A DNA stretch of 34,618 bases from Nitrospinota bacterium (GCA_029881495.1 JAOUMJ010000030.1:1-34618), one strand, 5' to 3'. Numbered from the stretch's first letter, positions 25,076 to 33,225 are shown. Numbers and translations are program-made. Notes: generated by a model from the letters alone, not told the origin.

Positions 25076-25363
25076 CTACTGCGGTTTCATTGCCCTAGGG
25101 ACAGCTTCCTTGCACCTGCCATCCTTCGCGTTATCCTCAGCCGTCTTTATGGAAGCCCTCGCTTCGATATACTCTCCATGCATGATGAGCGAAGCGGCGT
25201 ACAGAAGTTTCTTCTTCACAGCTTCCTCATCTTCGGAATCACACGCCCCCTTTTTGACCGCCATTACCTGTTGCGACCACCTGTCCCGCATCTCCATATC
25301 GTCATAGGCCTGCGCCGACTGGGACAAAAGAACAACCAGCGCGCATAGAAGAAAAACTCTCAT
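25076..25363 (-). CDS. Small secreted helical protein of unknown function
   Basis: Protein of 95 residues from the ATG at 25363, chosen because AGGAG lies before it and the signal peptide MRVFLLCALVVLLSQSAQA then starts at residue 1 (the frame is open to 25387). The mature part is charged and helical with two cysteines (GACDS and DGRCK), possibly a disulfide in the periplasm. YAASLIMHGEYIEARASIKTAEDNA resembles a single TPR-like helix pair. No family is recognised. A perfect 17-base palindrome lies about 37 bases upstream. Confidence 0.7.
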   Translation of the reverse strand: MRVFLLCALVVLLSQSAQAYDDMEMRDRWSQQVMAVKKGACDSEDEEAVKKKLLYAASLIMHGEYIEARASIKTAEDNAKDGRCKEAVPRAMKPQ

Positions 25364-25399
25364 CTGTATACTCCTGTAATTTTTCACAAACCCAGTTGC

Positions 25400-25416
25400 T
25401 ACAATAAATTATTGTA
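25400..25416. promoter_or_regulatory. Perfect operator-like palindrome
   Basis: TACAATAA-A-TTATTGTA has eight-base arms around a single central base. It is upstream of the small secreted protein (start 25363, minus strand), and its TACAAT could double as a -10 element. It looks like the site of a dimeric repressor; a loose resemblance to OhrR/PerR-type operators is not enough to name the regulator. Confidence 0.45.
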
Positions 25417-25461
25417 ATCCCGCTTTCAAGCCCCGCCTTTTCCGAACGCCCCCCTCCGCTG

Positions 25462-25520
25462 TGATGCCGCTAGAGCACGAAGCCCTTTACGACCGCGAAG
25501 TGCAACGCGCTTTGGCATCA
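25462..25520. repeat. Nested inverted repeat downstream of the Cys-rich lipoprotein gene
   Basis: Outer arms TGATGCC (25462-25468) and GGCATCA (25514-25520), with inner arms GCAC (25475-25478) and GTGC (25500-25503). On the minus strand this lies just beyond the stop of the lipoprotein gene at 25526. It may be a transcript-end structure, but there is no T run. Confidence 0.3.
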
Positions 25521-25525
25521 ACGGT

Positions 25526-25990
25526 TTAAATATAGGTCCAGGTTCCGTTATTCTGCATACAGTATTCGATAGCGCCCGACAGACCCCATGGGTGGTTAGC
25601 GTAAAAATATCTCCTCACGTACTGATCGCCTGTATAGCGGCGGGCGCAATAACCTATCGGACTTGTTTGCGGACATCCAAGTCTTATCCAGTTGCCGTTC
25701 TGCTGACCGCAGTTGTCAATCAGATATTGCGCTTCGCTGTGGTAGTACCCGGCTGTGCTTGAATACTCATAACATTGGTAATCTGCCGCATGGTCGCACC
25801 CTCCAGCTATCTTCCGTCCGTCGCTGTCGAAATTGTTCGGATCAGGCGTTAGATCCTCCTCCTGCGGCTGCATCGCAATGACGGTCAATGCCTCAAGCGG
25901 CTGGCCGGGTCCGCAACCGGCGGAGCTGAATATGAAGAAGAGAAAAACAGCGGAAATAAACAACCTTCTTATCACGGCAAAAACATGCAT
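25526..25990 (-). CDS. Cysteine-rich lipoprotein of unknown function
   Basis: Protein of 154 residues from the ATG at 25990, chosen because GAGAAG precedes it and the lipoprotein signal (RRLFISAVFLFFIFSSAGC) then lies at the N-terminus; the frame is open to 26092. After the lipid-anchored cysteine there is a Pro/Asp-rich linker, then a small domain with six further cysteines. Two related stretches, IDNCGQQNGNWIRLG and IEYCMQNNGTWTYI, suggest an internal duplication. Export with paired cysteines implies disulfides. I recognise no named family. Confidence 0.7.
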   Translation of the reverse strand: MHVFAVIRRLFISAVFLFFIFSSAGCGPGQPLEALTVIAMQPQEEDLTPDPNNFDSDGRKIAGGCDHAADYQCYEYSSTAGYYHSEAQYLIDNCGQQNGNWIRLGCPQTSPIGYCARRYTGDQYVRRYFYANHPWGLSGAIEYCMQNNGTWTYI

Positions 25991-26142
25991 ATCATCTTCT
26001 CGGTAATTTCCAGAACAAACTGAACCCTGCCCGGCAATTCGATAACAGGCGGCTGGGAAAAACTCTGCGATCATTATATATAGATTCCGCATCAGGCGTA
26101 CCCTCTCTGCTTCACAAAGATGATAAATATTCCCTATTCAAG

Positions 26143-26172
26143 TTGTGCGCCTGCCAATGGTTCCAATATACT
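26143..26172 (+). promoter_or_regulatory. Possible promoter of the outer membrane protein gene
   Basis: TTGTGC at 26143-26148 and TATACT at 26167-26172 with an 18-base spacer; the coding start is at 26227. The -10 is good, the -35 moderate. Confidence 0.45.
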
Positions 26173-26226
26173 ATAGTCAGGAAGGGAGATAAGGAAAAAG
26201 ACCCCCTATCAAGGAAGTGATATCTT

Positions 26227-27009
26227 ATGGAAAGCGCCTCCATTCCTGCACGGTTTTCGCAGTTTTTTATTTTCGCTCTATTCTTGATTATCCTCGTTTT
26301 TCCTCATGCATCAATCGCAAAAGAGCCGGGAGAGCATGGATATTCAGCGTACTCCAGCCGATCAAACGCGTCCAGCATTCCATACGAAACCCCGTATTAC
26401 ATGATATCGATAGGGGCAAATCCCAAAAGCCTGATCATCTATACCGGCGACCTTGAAAAGAGGGGGGAATTCGGCACCGATAGCGGTTTCGGAATGGAGG
26501 TCGGGAGATACGGCGTCACCAGCTATTTCGGCTCCGCGTTTGGAATCCCTACCTATTCATCGATCTCGATCGTGCTTTCCTATTTCAGCACCGATACCCA
26601 GGTGCTGAAGGATGTATCCAGAAATGTTTTTAAATCCTCAAATGTAGGAACCTCCGCGGAATCGGCCGTACTTAGCTATATCCCGACCCTCTTCATACCG
26701 TGGAGGCCGGGAGGAAGCAGGGGGCCGATAATCCGGTTCGGAGCAGGCACAGGACCCGGACTGCAGTATATGAACGGGGATGCCTATGTAACGACTGAAT
26801 TTACCGAACAGACCGTTGCCAACAGTGAACGGATAAATTTCAGCGGCTTGGGAGCGGCCATTAACGTGATCGTGTATACCGAATGCCGTTTCTCCCCTCA
26901 CTCAAGCGGGGTGATCTTGCGATTATCGATCGAATCAAGCATCGGTTTCGACGCAAAATACACTTATGATGTCACCCAGTCGGCCCTCGCTATCGGTTAC
27001 GCCTTTTAA
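26227..27009 (+). CDS. Predicted outer-membrane beta-barrel protein
   Basis: Protein of 260 residues. The N-terminal signal peptide ends near HASIA (about residue 31). The mature protein is built of alternating hydrophobic and polar strands with many Gly, Tyr, Phe and Ser residues (for example YYMISIGANPKSLIIYTG and PIIRFGAGTGPGLQYM) and ends in phenylalanine (ALAIGYAF), the terminal residue that the Bam machinery recognises in outer membrane proteins. No named family is recognised. GGAAG lies before the ATG. Convergent with the DoxX gene. Confidence 0.7.
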   Translation: MESASIPARFSQFFIFALFLIILVFPHASIAKEPGEHGYSAYSSRSNASSIPYETPYYMISIGANPKSLIIYTGDLEKRGEFGTDSGFGMEVGRYGVTSYFGSAFGIPTYSSISIVLSYFSTDTQVLKDVSRNVFKSSNVGTSAESAVLSYIPTLFIPWRPGGSRGPIIRFGAGTGPGLQYMNGDAYVTTEFTEQTVANSERINFSGLGAAINVIVYTECRFSPHSSGVILRLSIESSIGFDAKYTYDVTQSALAIGYAF

Positions 27010-27104
27010 ACAATTAAAGTCGGCCTGTACCCATGATCAATACTTAGGAACGTCACTCCCCCGTTGCGCGCATTTGGCATCACGCCGAACAGCCGACTGA
27101 AACG

Positions 27105-27482
27105 TCAAATCTCAAAAATGCGGCGGTAACTGTCCCAGTAAGAGAATCCGAGGAATCCTTCAAGCGCGCCCAGGACTATGGCAATCGGCATACCGCCAGT
27201 GTCGAGGAACACATGGAACAGAATAATGTTCAGAACAATCGGCGCAAGGGCGAAAATGGCCAGGGGAACGAAGAAGCCGACCATCAAAAGCGCGCCTCCT
27301 ATAAGCTCGATAAGTTTGATGAGCGTCATCAGGTATCCGGTTGCGCCGAGGCTCATTAAAAAGGTCTTCCCTTTAAGCCCCATGGACGGCATATCAAAAA
27401 AATGAAAAAAATAATTTGAACTTGCAACCACAAAGATAAGACCGAGCACAACACGCGCCGCAATTACAAGATTCTTGAACAT
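27105..27482 (-). CDS. DoxX-like membrane protein
   Basis: Protein of 125 residues with four hydrophobic segments. It starts with the DoxX-type helix AARVVLGLIFVVASSNYFFHFF, followed by YLMTLIKLIELIGGALLMVGFFVPLA and PIVLNIILFHVFLD, typical of small DoxX/DUF-type quinone-linked or redox-associated membrane proteins. The specific role is unknown. No partner gene is adjacent. Confidence 0.8.
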   Translation of the reverse strand: MFKNLVIAARVVLGLIFVVASSNYFFHFFDMPSMGLKGKTFLMSLGATGYLMTLIKLIELIGGALLMVGFFVPLAIFALAPIVLNIILFHVFLDTGGMPIAIVLGALEGFLGFSYWDSYRRIFEI

Positions 27483-27606
27483 TTTGCTACCCCCATGAAA
27501 TGAAATTTGTAAAACCTTTTTGGATGAAGGCTTCTATAAAAAACGCCTTCACATGAAAATTATATGACACTCTCTTCGGCATTCCAAATCTACGCCGACA
27601 GTTTAA

Positions 27607-27623
27607 AAATAATGTTATTATTT
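27607..27623. repeat. AT-rich palindrome upstream of the dodecin gene
   Basis: AAATAAT and ATTATTT arms of seven bases around GTT, about 37 bases before the dodecin ATG. It could be an operator or simply low-complexity promoter DNA. Confidence 0.3.
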
Positions 27624-27659
27624 AATAGTCGATAAAACAATCTTTTCAAAGGAGGGACC

Positions 27660-27869
27660 ATGTCTGGAAGCGCATATAAAGTGATAGAGATCATAGGAAC
27701 TCATTCGGAATCGTGGGAAAAAGCCGCTAGTACCGCTATTGAAAGAGCCAGCAAAAGCCTGTCCGACCTCAGGATCGCGGAAGTGGTACAGCAGGATATA
27801 AAGATTGAAGACGGCAAACCTGTCGCGTATCGCACCCGTCTCCGTCTTTCCTTCAAATACAGGGATTAG
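27660..27869 (+). CDS. Dodecin, flavin-binding storage protein
   Basis: Protein of 69 residues matching dodecin along its length: YKVIEIIGTHSESWEKAASTAIERASKSLSDLRIAEV in segments (the SW tryptophan stacks on flavin), then EDGKPVAYRTRLRLSFKY. Twelve copies form a hollow sphere that stores riboflavin, FMN or FAD and quenches them. AAAGGAGGGACC directly before the ATG is a strong ribosome binding site. Confidence 0.95.
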   Translation: MSGSAYKVIEIIGTHSESWEKAASTAIERASKSLSDLRIAEVVQQDIKIEDGKPVAYRTRLRLSFKYRD

Positions 27870-27894
27870 GAATACGGTTTTCGGGAACTGGTTC

Positions 27895-27924
27895 TCCTGA
27901 AGGGAAAGGTAAATCCCTTCAGGA
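27895..27924. terminator. Hairpin between dodecin and DUF1848 genes
   Basis: An 11-base perfect stem, TCCTGAAGGGA pairing with TCCCTTCAGGA across an eight-base loop (27906-27913). It lies between two convergent genes, so it is likely to stop transcription from both sides, although no clear T run follows on either strand. Confidence 0.55.
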
Positions 27925-27955
27925 AGCTCTCCCCGGCAGAATGCAGAGCGCATTA

Positions 27956-28840
27956 TCAGCCGAGGTATTCCGATTCCGGATCATGGTTTCTGTACCGCTC
28001 AGTCGCGAGCGGATGGTTTTTTGTCGCATAACAGTAAGGACAGTCATGAATGCATGTATCGTTCGCCCCGATATCCCTGCTGACCGCGCATTTGCAAAAC
28101 TTCCTCTGCCCCGGATCCTTCTTTTGCGAAACATTAATATCCCACAGGCCGTTTATCAGTTCCGCATCTATGCACCGACCGGCCTTGACCCCCGCGTCTC
28201 CGTAGTCAGCCCCGGACGCGCATGAAAATATCTCCATCCCGCGCATAGAAGCCGTTTCAGCCATGGAGCGAAGGAGCGAATCCGTTTCGGCTTTGCCAGC
28301 CGCGCCCGTATCAAATTCGTATTTCCCAGGCTCCAGTTTCGCAAGGTTGCTTAAGGTCTTTCGGTAATACTCCACAAGACTTACCATCACGCGCGCCGTA
28401 CTCCCTTCAAGCTCACCGGAAAGCTCGGCAAATTTCATTCGATGATGATCCCATCCGGTCTTGCTTGAGATGATTATCGGATCATATCTCCATATGACCC
28501 GCTCCCGCCCGAGTATGCCTGAAAGTATTTTGAAGGTTTCCAGGCGAGCCTTCAAGGGGGGGATGTTCGCCTCTAGCTCTTTTGGATAGTCATTCAGCGT
28601 GAAGAGAAAATAGTACCTGTACCCTGAATCATCGAGCATGGGGAGAAACGGCATCATCGGCTCCGGATTTTTGCTCCAGAAGACAAAGACGTCCACATCC
28701 TCCGGCTTCAGCGATACCTTGTAAACCTGCGAGGGGTTATACGGATTTTTCGTAACGCAGTAGCCGCTCCTTATCCTGTTAAAGAACCATTTCGAATAAA
28801 AAGCCGGGATATCTGTCCTTCGGCTTGCGCTTATGATCAT
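27956..28840 (-). CDS. DUF1848 family protein with C-terminal cysteine cluster
   Basis: Protein of 294 residues from the ATG at 28840 (a GTG at 28846 is also in frame). It starts MIISASRRTDIPAFYSKWF, the DUF1848 signature, and keeps DVFVFWSKNPEPMMPFLPML and VIWRYDPIIIS. Near the C-terminus, FCKCAVSRDIGANDTC leads into CIHDCPYCYAT, a CxxxCxxC set that looks able to bind an Fe-S cluster. The fold suggests a relative of radical SAM/TIM-barrel enzymes, but the reaction is unknown. No obvious partner is adjacent. Confidence 0.85.
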   Translation of the reverse strand: MIISASRRTDIPAFYSKWFFNRIRSGYCVTKNPYNPSQVYKVSLKPEDVDVFVFWSKNPEPMMPFLPMLDDSGYRYYFLFTLNDYPKELEANIPPLKARLETFKILSGILGRERVIWRYDPIIISSKTGWDHHRMKFAELSGELEGSTARVMVSLVEYYRKTLSNLAKLEPGKYEFDTGAAGKAETDSLLRSMAETASMRGMEIFSCASGADYGDAGVKAGRCIDAELINGLWDINVSQKKDPGQRKFCKCAVSRDIGANDTCIHDCPYCYATKNHPLATERYRNHDPESEYLG

Positions 28841-28885
28841 CCTCACATGATATAGCGAAGTTGCCGGGAGCGATATGCAGGAAAA

Positions 28886-29287
28886 TTAATGGGAACTGTT
28901 CAATTCACTCTCGATTTTCTGCATTACGGCATGCAGTTCGGCCTTCTGTATAGGCTTGGTGAGATAATGGTTCGCCCCGCATTTCAACGCCTCCTCCATG
29001 TCCTTCTTCTCCTCGTTTCCGCTCACCATTACGATCGGAATATTCCGGAGGTAGTCCCGCTCCCTTATCTTTTTGCATACCGACAAGCCGTCTATCTTCG
29101 GCATTACCACGTCGAGCATTATTACATCTATGTCGGTCGATGTTGTCCCCTTATCCCTCATGCCGAGGATCTGGAACGCCTCCATGGCTGATTCCGCCAT
29201 GACAATATCCTTGTAACCGCCGAGGTTCAACAGACGCTCGATAAAAACCCTGATTGTGCTTGAGTCGTCCACTATGAGAATTTTCAT
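28886..29287 (-). CDS. Single-domain response regulator (CheY-like)
   Basis: Protein of 133 residues from the ATG at 29287, which has AGAGG upstream and opens directly into the receiver fold (the frame is open to 29422). Acidic pair DD at 7-8, phosphoacceptor D59, S89 and K111 are in place, with no output domain. It shares an unusual stretch with the receiver of the degenerate-GGDEF regulator at 18875-19858: the pattern SAxEAFxILG, a variable loop, then DIDxIxLDxxxP. So the two are paralogues. It is divergent from the pseudo-cyclase-PilZ gene and may act on the proteins encoded there. Confidence 0.9.
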   Translation of the reverse strand: MKILIVDDSSTIRVFIERLLNLGGYKDIVMAESAMEAFQILGMRDKGTTSTDIDVIMLDVVMPKIDGLSVCKKIRERDYLRNIPIVMVSGNEEKKDMEEALKCGANHYLTKPIQKAELHAVMQKIESELNSSH

Positions 29288-29475
29288 TTCAGCCCTCTTT
29301 GAAAAGTCGTTTATCTGCTCGCGAATGTCTTTACTGCCCAGTTTAACAAACTTTTCACGAAAAATTAATAAACCGGCTCCTACGCCCGATATGTTCACTC
29401 CATTTTGGTACGGTAATCCCACATTTGAATATCATCAGGCATCACGAGGTCATTTTGTTCTAAAATAACCCGCAT

Positions 29476-30771
29476 ATGAGCGATATATACAAATACCTGC
29501 CGAAGGAGGAACTGGCCGGACTCCTTGCCAGGTTTACCGGAATCGCCGGGATGGATTTTTCAATCCTGCCGACTGACGACGAAAATCCGATCATTGGGGC
29601 GGAAATAAACGAGAATGCAATAAATATCTACGAATCCGACATAAACGTGGAGTCTTTCAAGGTCGCAACACTGTACGCTCATTCCCCCGCAAAGCCCGAT
29701 GAAAAGCTGAAAGATGCCGCCGCTCTGCTTAAAAAACTTATCGAGGAAAAGATATCCGACAGGGTAACAATAGGGAACCTTGAGCAAAAATCCAGAATAG
29801 ACAAGATATCCTCCGGTAAGCCCGGCAAAAAGGTCATAAAACACGAAGGCTCGCGGAGCGGAGAGCTGGTGGAATGCACAATCCTTGTATCAACGATATG
29901 CGATTTCAACAGCTCGGTGACAGGACAGAAACCGGAAAACATCATAAACATACTGAGCGAATATTTTTCCGTAATGCCGGAGGTTATCTCGAAGAATGGC
30001 GGAAACGTAAACAAATTCCTCGGCGACGGCGTCATGGCGGTATTCGGAGCCCCCTCATTCATGCCGGAGAGTCACATAAACGCTATAGCCTCCGCTCTTG
30101 AGATGCACCAGGCGTTCAACAGGCTTAAAAGGATGTGGGTTGAAAAAGGCCTCCCCCCGTTCGACCACAAGGTCGGGATATGCACCGGGACGGTTATCGC
30201 GGGAAACGTAAGCTCTCCCGATATCGACGTGTATACCCTCGTGGGGGATCCGATCCAGATAAGCGTGAGAATTCTTTCGAATGCCAGTCCGAATTCCACG
30301 GTAATCTCGCACTCCACTTTTGAAAAGGTCGGGCCTCAGGTGCGCGCTCAGGCGCTTCAGCCGATAAGCATTCCCGGCATCGCGGGGATAGTAAGGCCGT
30401 ACGAGATATTCGCGCTCAAACCGCTACAGATATTCGAGAACTCGCTCCGCAAATTCGAACGGTATGAAGTAGCCCTCCCGGTTACGCTTCAGAAAACCGG
30501 CTCCGCCGGAACTTCCGAGGGGACAATGATAAACCTCAGCCTCGGCGGTGTACTCTTTACATCCGAAACCGATTTCAAATCGGACAGCAAGGTGACCATC
30601 AGCTTCCCTATCGAAGTAAAGGATCTGACCGTGACCGCTTCCGGAAAGGTGGTTTACAGAAAGGATTTCAAGGACCCGGTAGGGAACGTCTACTATCATA
30701 TCGGTATCGAGTTCGACAAGTCCGTAGATAAACATCTCAAAGCGCTTGGCGAATTCCTGGAGAAGCTCTAG
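29476..30771 (+). CDS. Class III cyclase homology domain fused to PilZ; catalytic residues replaced
   Basis: Protein of 431 residues. Residues 1-125 are a small GAF-like sensory region of uncertain identity. Residues about 131-312 are a class III cyclase homology domain. Compared with the intact cyclase encoded at 30931-33225, the first metal-binding Asp is Thr (T140 in ILVSTICDF) and the transition-state Asn is Gln (Q261 in VGDPIQISVR); the second Asp (D184 in KFLGDGVMAVFG), the base-recognising Lys (K180) and the Arg (R265) remain. Residues about 325-428 are PilZ, with RKFER (326-329 region) and NLSLGG (353-358). Catalysis is therefore doubtful, while c-di-GMP binding should be intact. No ribosome binding site precedes the ATG; TAAAAT lies at 29461-29466. 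Confidence 0.87.
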   Translation: MSDIYKYLPKEELAGLLARFTGIAGMDFSILPTDDENPIIGAEINENAINIYESDINVESFKVATLYAHSPAKPDEKLKDAAALLKKLIEEKISDRVTIGNLEQKSRIDKISSGKPGKKVIKHEGSRSGELVECTILVSTICDFNSSVTGQKPENIINILSEYFSVMPEVISKNGGNVNKFLGDGVMAVFGAPSFMPESHINAIASALEMHQAFNRLKRMWVEKGLPPFDHKVGICTGTVIAGNVSSPDIDVYTLVGDPIQISVRILSNASPNSTVISHSTFEKVGPQVRAQALQPISIPGIAGIVRPYEIFALKPLQIFENSLRKFERYEVALPVTLQKTGSAGTSEGTMINLSLGGVLFTSETDFKSDSKVTISFPIEVKDLTVTASGKVVYRKDFKDPVGNVYYHIGIEFDKSVDKHLKALGEFLEKL

Positions 30772-30789
30772 ACCACAATTTCCGGAAAA

Positions 30790-30810
30790 GGGGCAAACCA
30801 CCCATGCCCC
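30790..30810. terminator. Possible bidirectional terminator hairpin
   Basis: GGGGCA (30790-30795) pairs with TGCCCC (30805-30810) across a nine-base loop, in the gap between the two convergent cyclase genes. CTTTTCC follows on the minus strand and a short CTTTTGC on the plus strand. The stem is short. Confidence 0.35.
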
Positions 30811-30930
30811 CTGCTTTTGCGTAAAAGTGCAAGGAATGGCTGAGGAATAACTCACGGTAAACGGAAGCTTATGCAGATACCCGTGTTTGCATATCGAAGA
30901 TGAATTTTAGTTTCTGCGGAAGGCGGATTG

Positions 30931-33225
30931 CTACTTTGACGTCATCTTCCAGACGCCATCCCAGTCGGCAACATTCTCAGCCTTAAGATGTTCGCACCGC
31001 TCTATATAGGTTTCCGACAGCTTGTCGCCGGGATTCAGCGTGAGCACCTTCCGGAATTTTTCGATCGCCTTCTCCCAGTTACCCCCTTTGTAATCCTTTC
31101 TCCCCTCGTTGAAATATCCGACCACTTCCATCAGGTTGGGGAACGACTTGTCGTCGTAGTAATCGAGCACCTCGTAGATCTCGACCGGTTTGGTCTTACC
31201 TTTCACCACCACGTCGTCGATGGACCTCACCCTGTAAGTCCCTTTCAGTTTTTTATATGTGTTCTCGCTTATGATGATGCGCGCGGAGTACTGCTTGCAC
31301 GCGCTCTCGAGCCTCGCCGCGAGATTCACGCCATCCCCTATCATCGTGTAGTCCACCCTCTTCGGCGAGCCGATATTTCCCGATACGACATTGTCGGTAT
31401 TCAATCCTATCCCCATATCGATAGGCTTTTGTCCCTGGCTTATCCTTTTCTGGTTCCACTCCTGCATGTCGACTATCATCGAGATGGCGGCACGAACCCC
31501 CCTGTCCTCATCATCGTCGCGCGCAACCGGTATTCCAAACGCCGCCATGATGGCGTCACCGATAAATTTATCCAGCATCCCCCCCTGCCTTGAGATGGCG
31601 TCTACCATTATCGTGAAGTATTCGTTCAGCAGGGCTACAGTCCCCTGCGCCCCCAGCTCTTCGGTGATGGTGGTAAAGCCCCTAACGTCCGAAAAAAGAA
31701 CAGTGGCAACGGTGCTCACGCCGCCTAGGATATCCTGCCCGCCGGCCATAAGCTGATCAGCTATTCCAGGATCCATGTATCTCGACATTGTCGACTTCAT
31801 CCGCTTCTCGCTACTGATATCCTCTATCATCACCATAACGCCGAGGTATTTGTTTTCGCCGCTCATAAGCGGAAGGACCGTAATGTTCGCCGAAACAGGC
31901 TCCTCTCCGAATTTAACTTCCGCGTCCATGAAAAGCTCGGTTTCGTGCGTCTCCTTCACCTTGTTTATCTTTTCGAGCACCCATAGATTGTCACCGGAGA
32001 AAAACTCCTCCACCTGCTTTCCGATTATTTCGCCTTCGGTGACCCCGATGATCCTCAATCCGGAGGCGTTGCACGTAACTATCTTGCCGTCAGCGTTCAT
32101 CGTCACCACTCCGTTCGACATACTTTCAAGCATCGACTCGTTGTAGTTCTTCATGTTCTGCACGTCGGCAAAGAGTTTGGCGTTTTCAAGTCCTATCGAT
32201 ATCTGCGCCGTGAACGCCTTGAGACGCGCCTCGTCCTCCCCCGTAAACGGCCCACCTTTCTTGTTCAACACCTGCGTAACGCCTATTATCTTTCCGTCCT
32301 TGTTTATTACCGGCGTACAGAGTATCGATCTCGTAAAATATCCGGTCTTCTTGTCGAATGACGGGTTGAACCGCAGGTCCGCGTATGCGTAAGGTATGTT
32401 GACCGTCTCCCCCGAAGTGAAAACCGCGCCGGCGATGCCGAGGTGGTTCGGGAGGCGTATCTGAACCGACTGCAATCCTTCGCCAACCTGCGACCATAGC
32501 TCGTTTGTCTTCTCGTCGTTTAGGAAGAGTGTCGAACGGTCGGCGTTCAGCATCCGCGTCGCCTCACTCATTACCTTTTTCAGGAGGGAGTTGAGGTTTA
32601 TCTCGGAGGTCATGTCCGAGACCACATCGAGGAATTCCATCTCCTGCTTCCGCTTGAGCTCCATGTTTTCCACTATCTGCGCGCTCTGGAGGATTACTGC
32701 GGTTTGCGTCGTGATCGCTTCTATCAGCTCAAGATCTTTCCTTGTGAACCGCCCCTTTTTCTTATTGAGAAGCTGTATCACGCCTATTATCTCCCCCTTT
32801 ACCGTCTTGACTGGCGCGCAAAGTATCGTCTTCGTGTGGTACCCGGTCTCCTTGTCTATCGAATCGTCAAAATGTTCGTTCTGATAGGCGTCGTGGATGA
32901 TCTCGCTTTTACCGGAGGTGAAAACATATCCCGCCACGCCGGCATTGTTCATTATCCTTATCTCGCGCATGAACCGCCCCTGCGCGAAACGGGAGTATAG
33001 CTCCCCCGTCTTTTGGTCATTCAGGAATAGTGTTCCTCGGTCTGCCTCGACCACTTCGCTTGCTATCTCTACAAGTGCCTTTAGCATCCCGTCCAGGGTA
33101 TCGTATCCGGCAAGCACCTTGGAGGCGTCGAGCATTATCTCCAGCTGGCGCAGGCGGCCGTTGCCGTTCAATACCCCCTTGCCGGCTGATAAACCGGGTT
33201 TGCTTTTACTTTTTGCCTTTGCCAT
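30931..33225 (-). CDS. Adenylate cyclase with GAF - GAF - PAS - cyclase - TPR (CyaB1-like)
   Basis: Protein of 764 residues. GAF1 about 46-180, GAF2 about 205-350, PAS about 362-475, class III cyclase about 503-690, TPR-like region about 705-745. This is the architecture of the cyanobacterial cyclases CyaB1/CyaB2, in which cAMP binding to GAF stimulates synthesis. GAF2 has the complete NK-F-DE pattern (NKKGGPFTGEDE); GAF1 has NKKKGRFTRKDL with the last residue changed. The cyclase keeps metal Asps D513 (FSDVRGF) and D557 (KFIGDAIMAAFG), K553 and T627 consistent with ATP use, and N634 and R638 (GDGVNLAARLE). It should make cAMP in the cytoplasm. The start at 33225 has GGAAG and overlaps the coiled-coil gene by 20 bases. 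Confidence 0.92.
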   Translation of the reverse strand: MAKAKSKSKPGLSAGKGVLNGNGRLRQLEIMLDASKVLAGYDTLDGMLKALVEIASEVVEADRGTLFLNDQKTGELYSRFAQGRFMREIRIMNNAGVAGYVFTSGKSEIIHDAYQNEHFDDSIDKETGYHTKTILCAPVKTVKGEIIGVIQLLNKKKGRFTRKDLELIEAITTQTAVILQSAQIVENMELKRKQEMEFLDVVSDMTSEINLNSLLKKVMSEATRMLNADRSTLFLNDEKTNELWSQVGEGLQSVQIRLPNHLGIAGAVFTSGETVNIPYAYADLRFNPSFDKKTGYFTRSILCTPVINKDGKIIGVTQVLNKKGGPFTGEDEARLKAFTAQISIGLENAKLFADVQNMKNYNESMLESMSNGVVTMNADGKIVTCNASGLRIIGVTEGEIIGKQVEEFFSGDNLWVLEKINKVKETHETELFMDAEVKFGEEPVSANITVLPLMSGENKYLGVMVMIEDISSEKRMKSTMSRYMDPGIADQLMAGGQDILGGVSTVATVLFSDVRGFTTITEELGAQGTVALLNEYFTIMVDAISRQGGMLDKFIGDAIMAAFGIPVARDDDEDRGVRAAISMIVDMQEWNQKRISQGQKPIDMGIGLNTDNVVSGNIGSPKRVDYTMIGDGVNLAARLESACKQYSARIIISENTYKKLKGTYRVRSIDDVVVKGKTKPVEIYEVLDYYDDKSFPNLMEVVGYFNEGRKDYKGGNWEKAIEKFRKVLTLNPGDKLSETYIERCEHLKAENVADWDGVWKMTSK

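Noticed and set aside
27618-27953. 111-codon minus-strand frame over dodecin
   Set aside because: Dodecin on the plus strand is a full-length match with a strong ribosome binding site.
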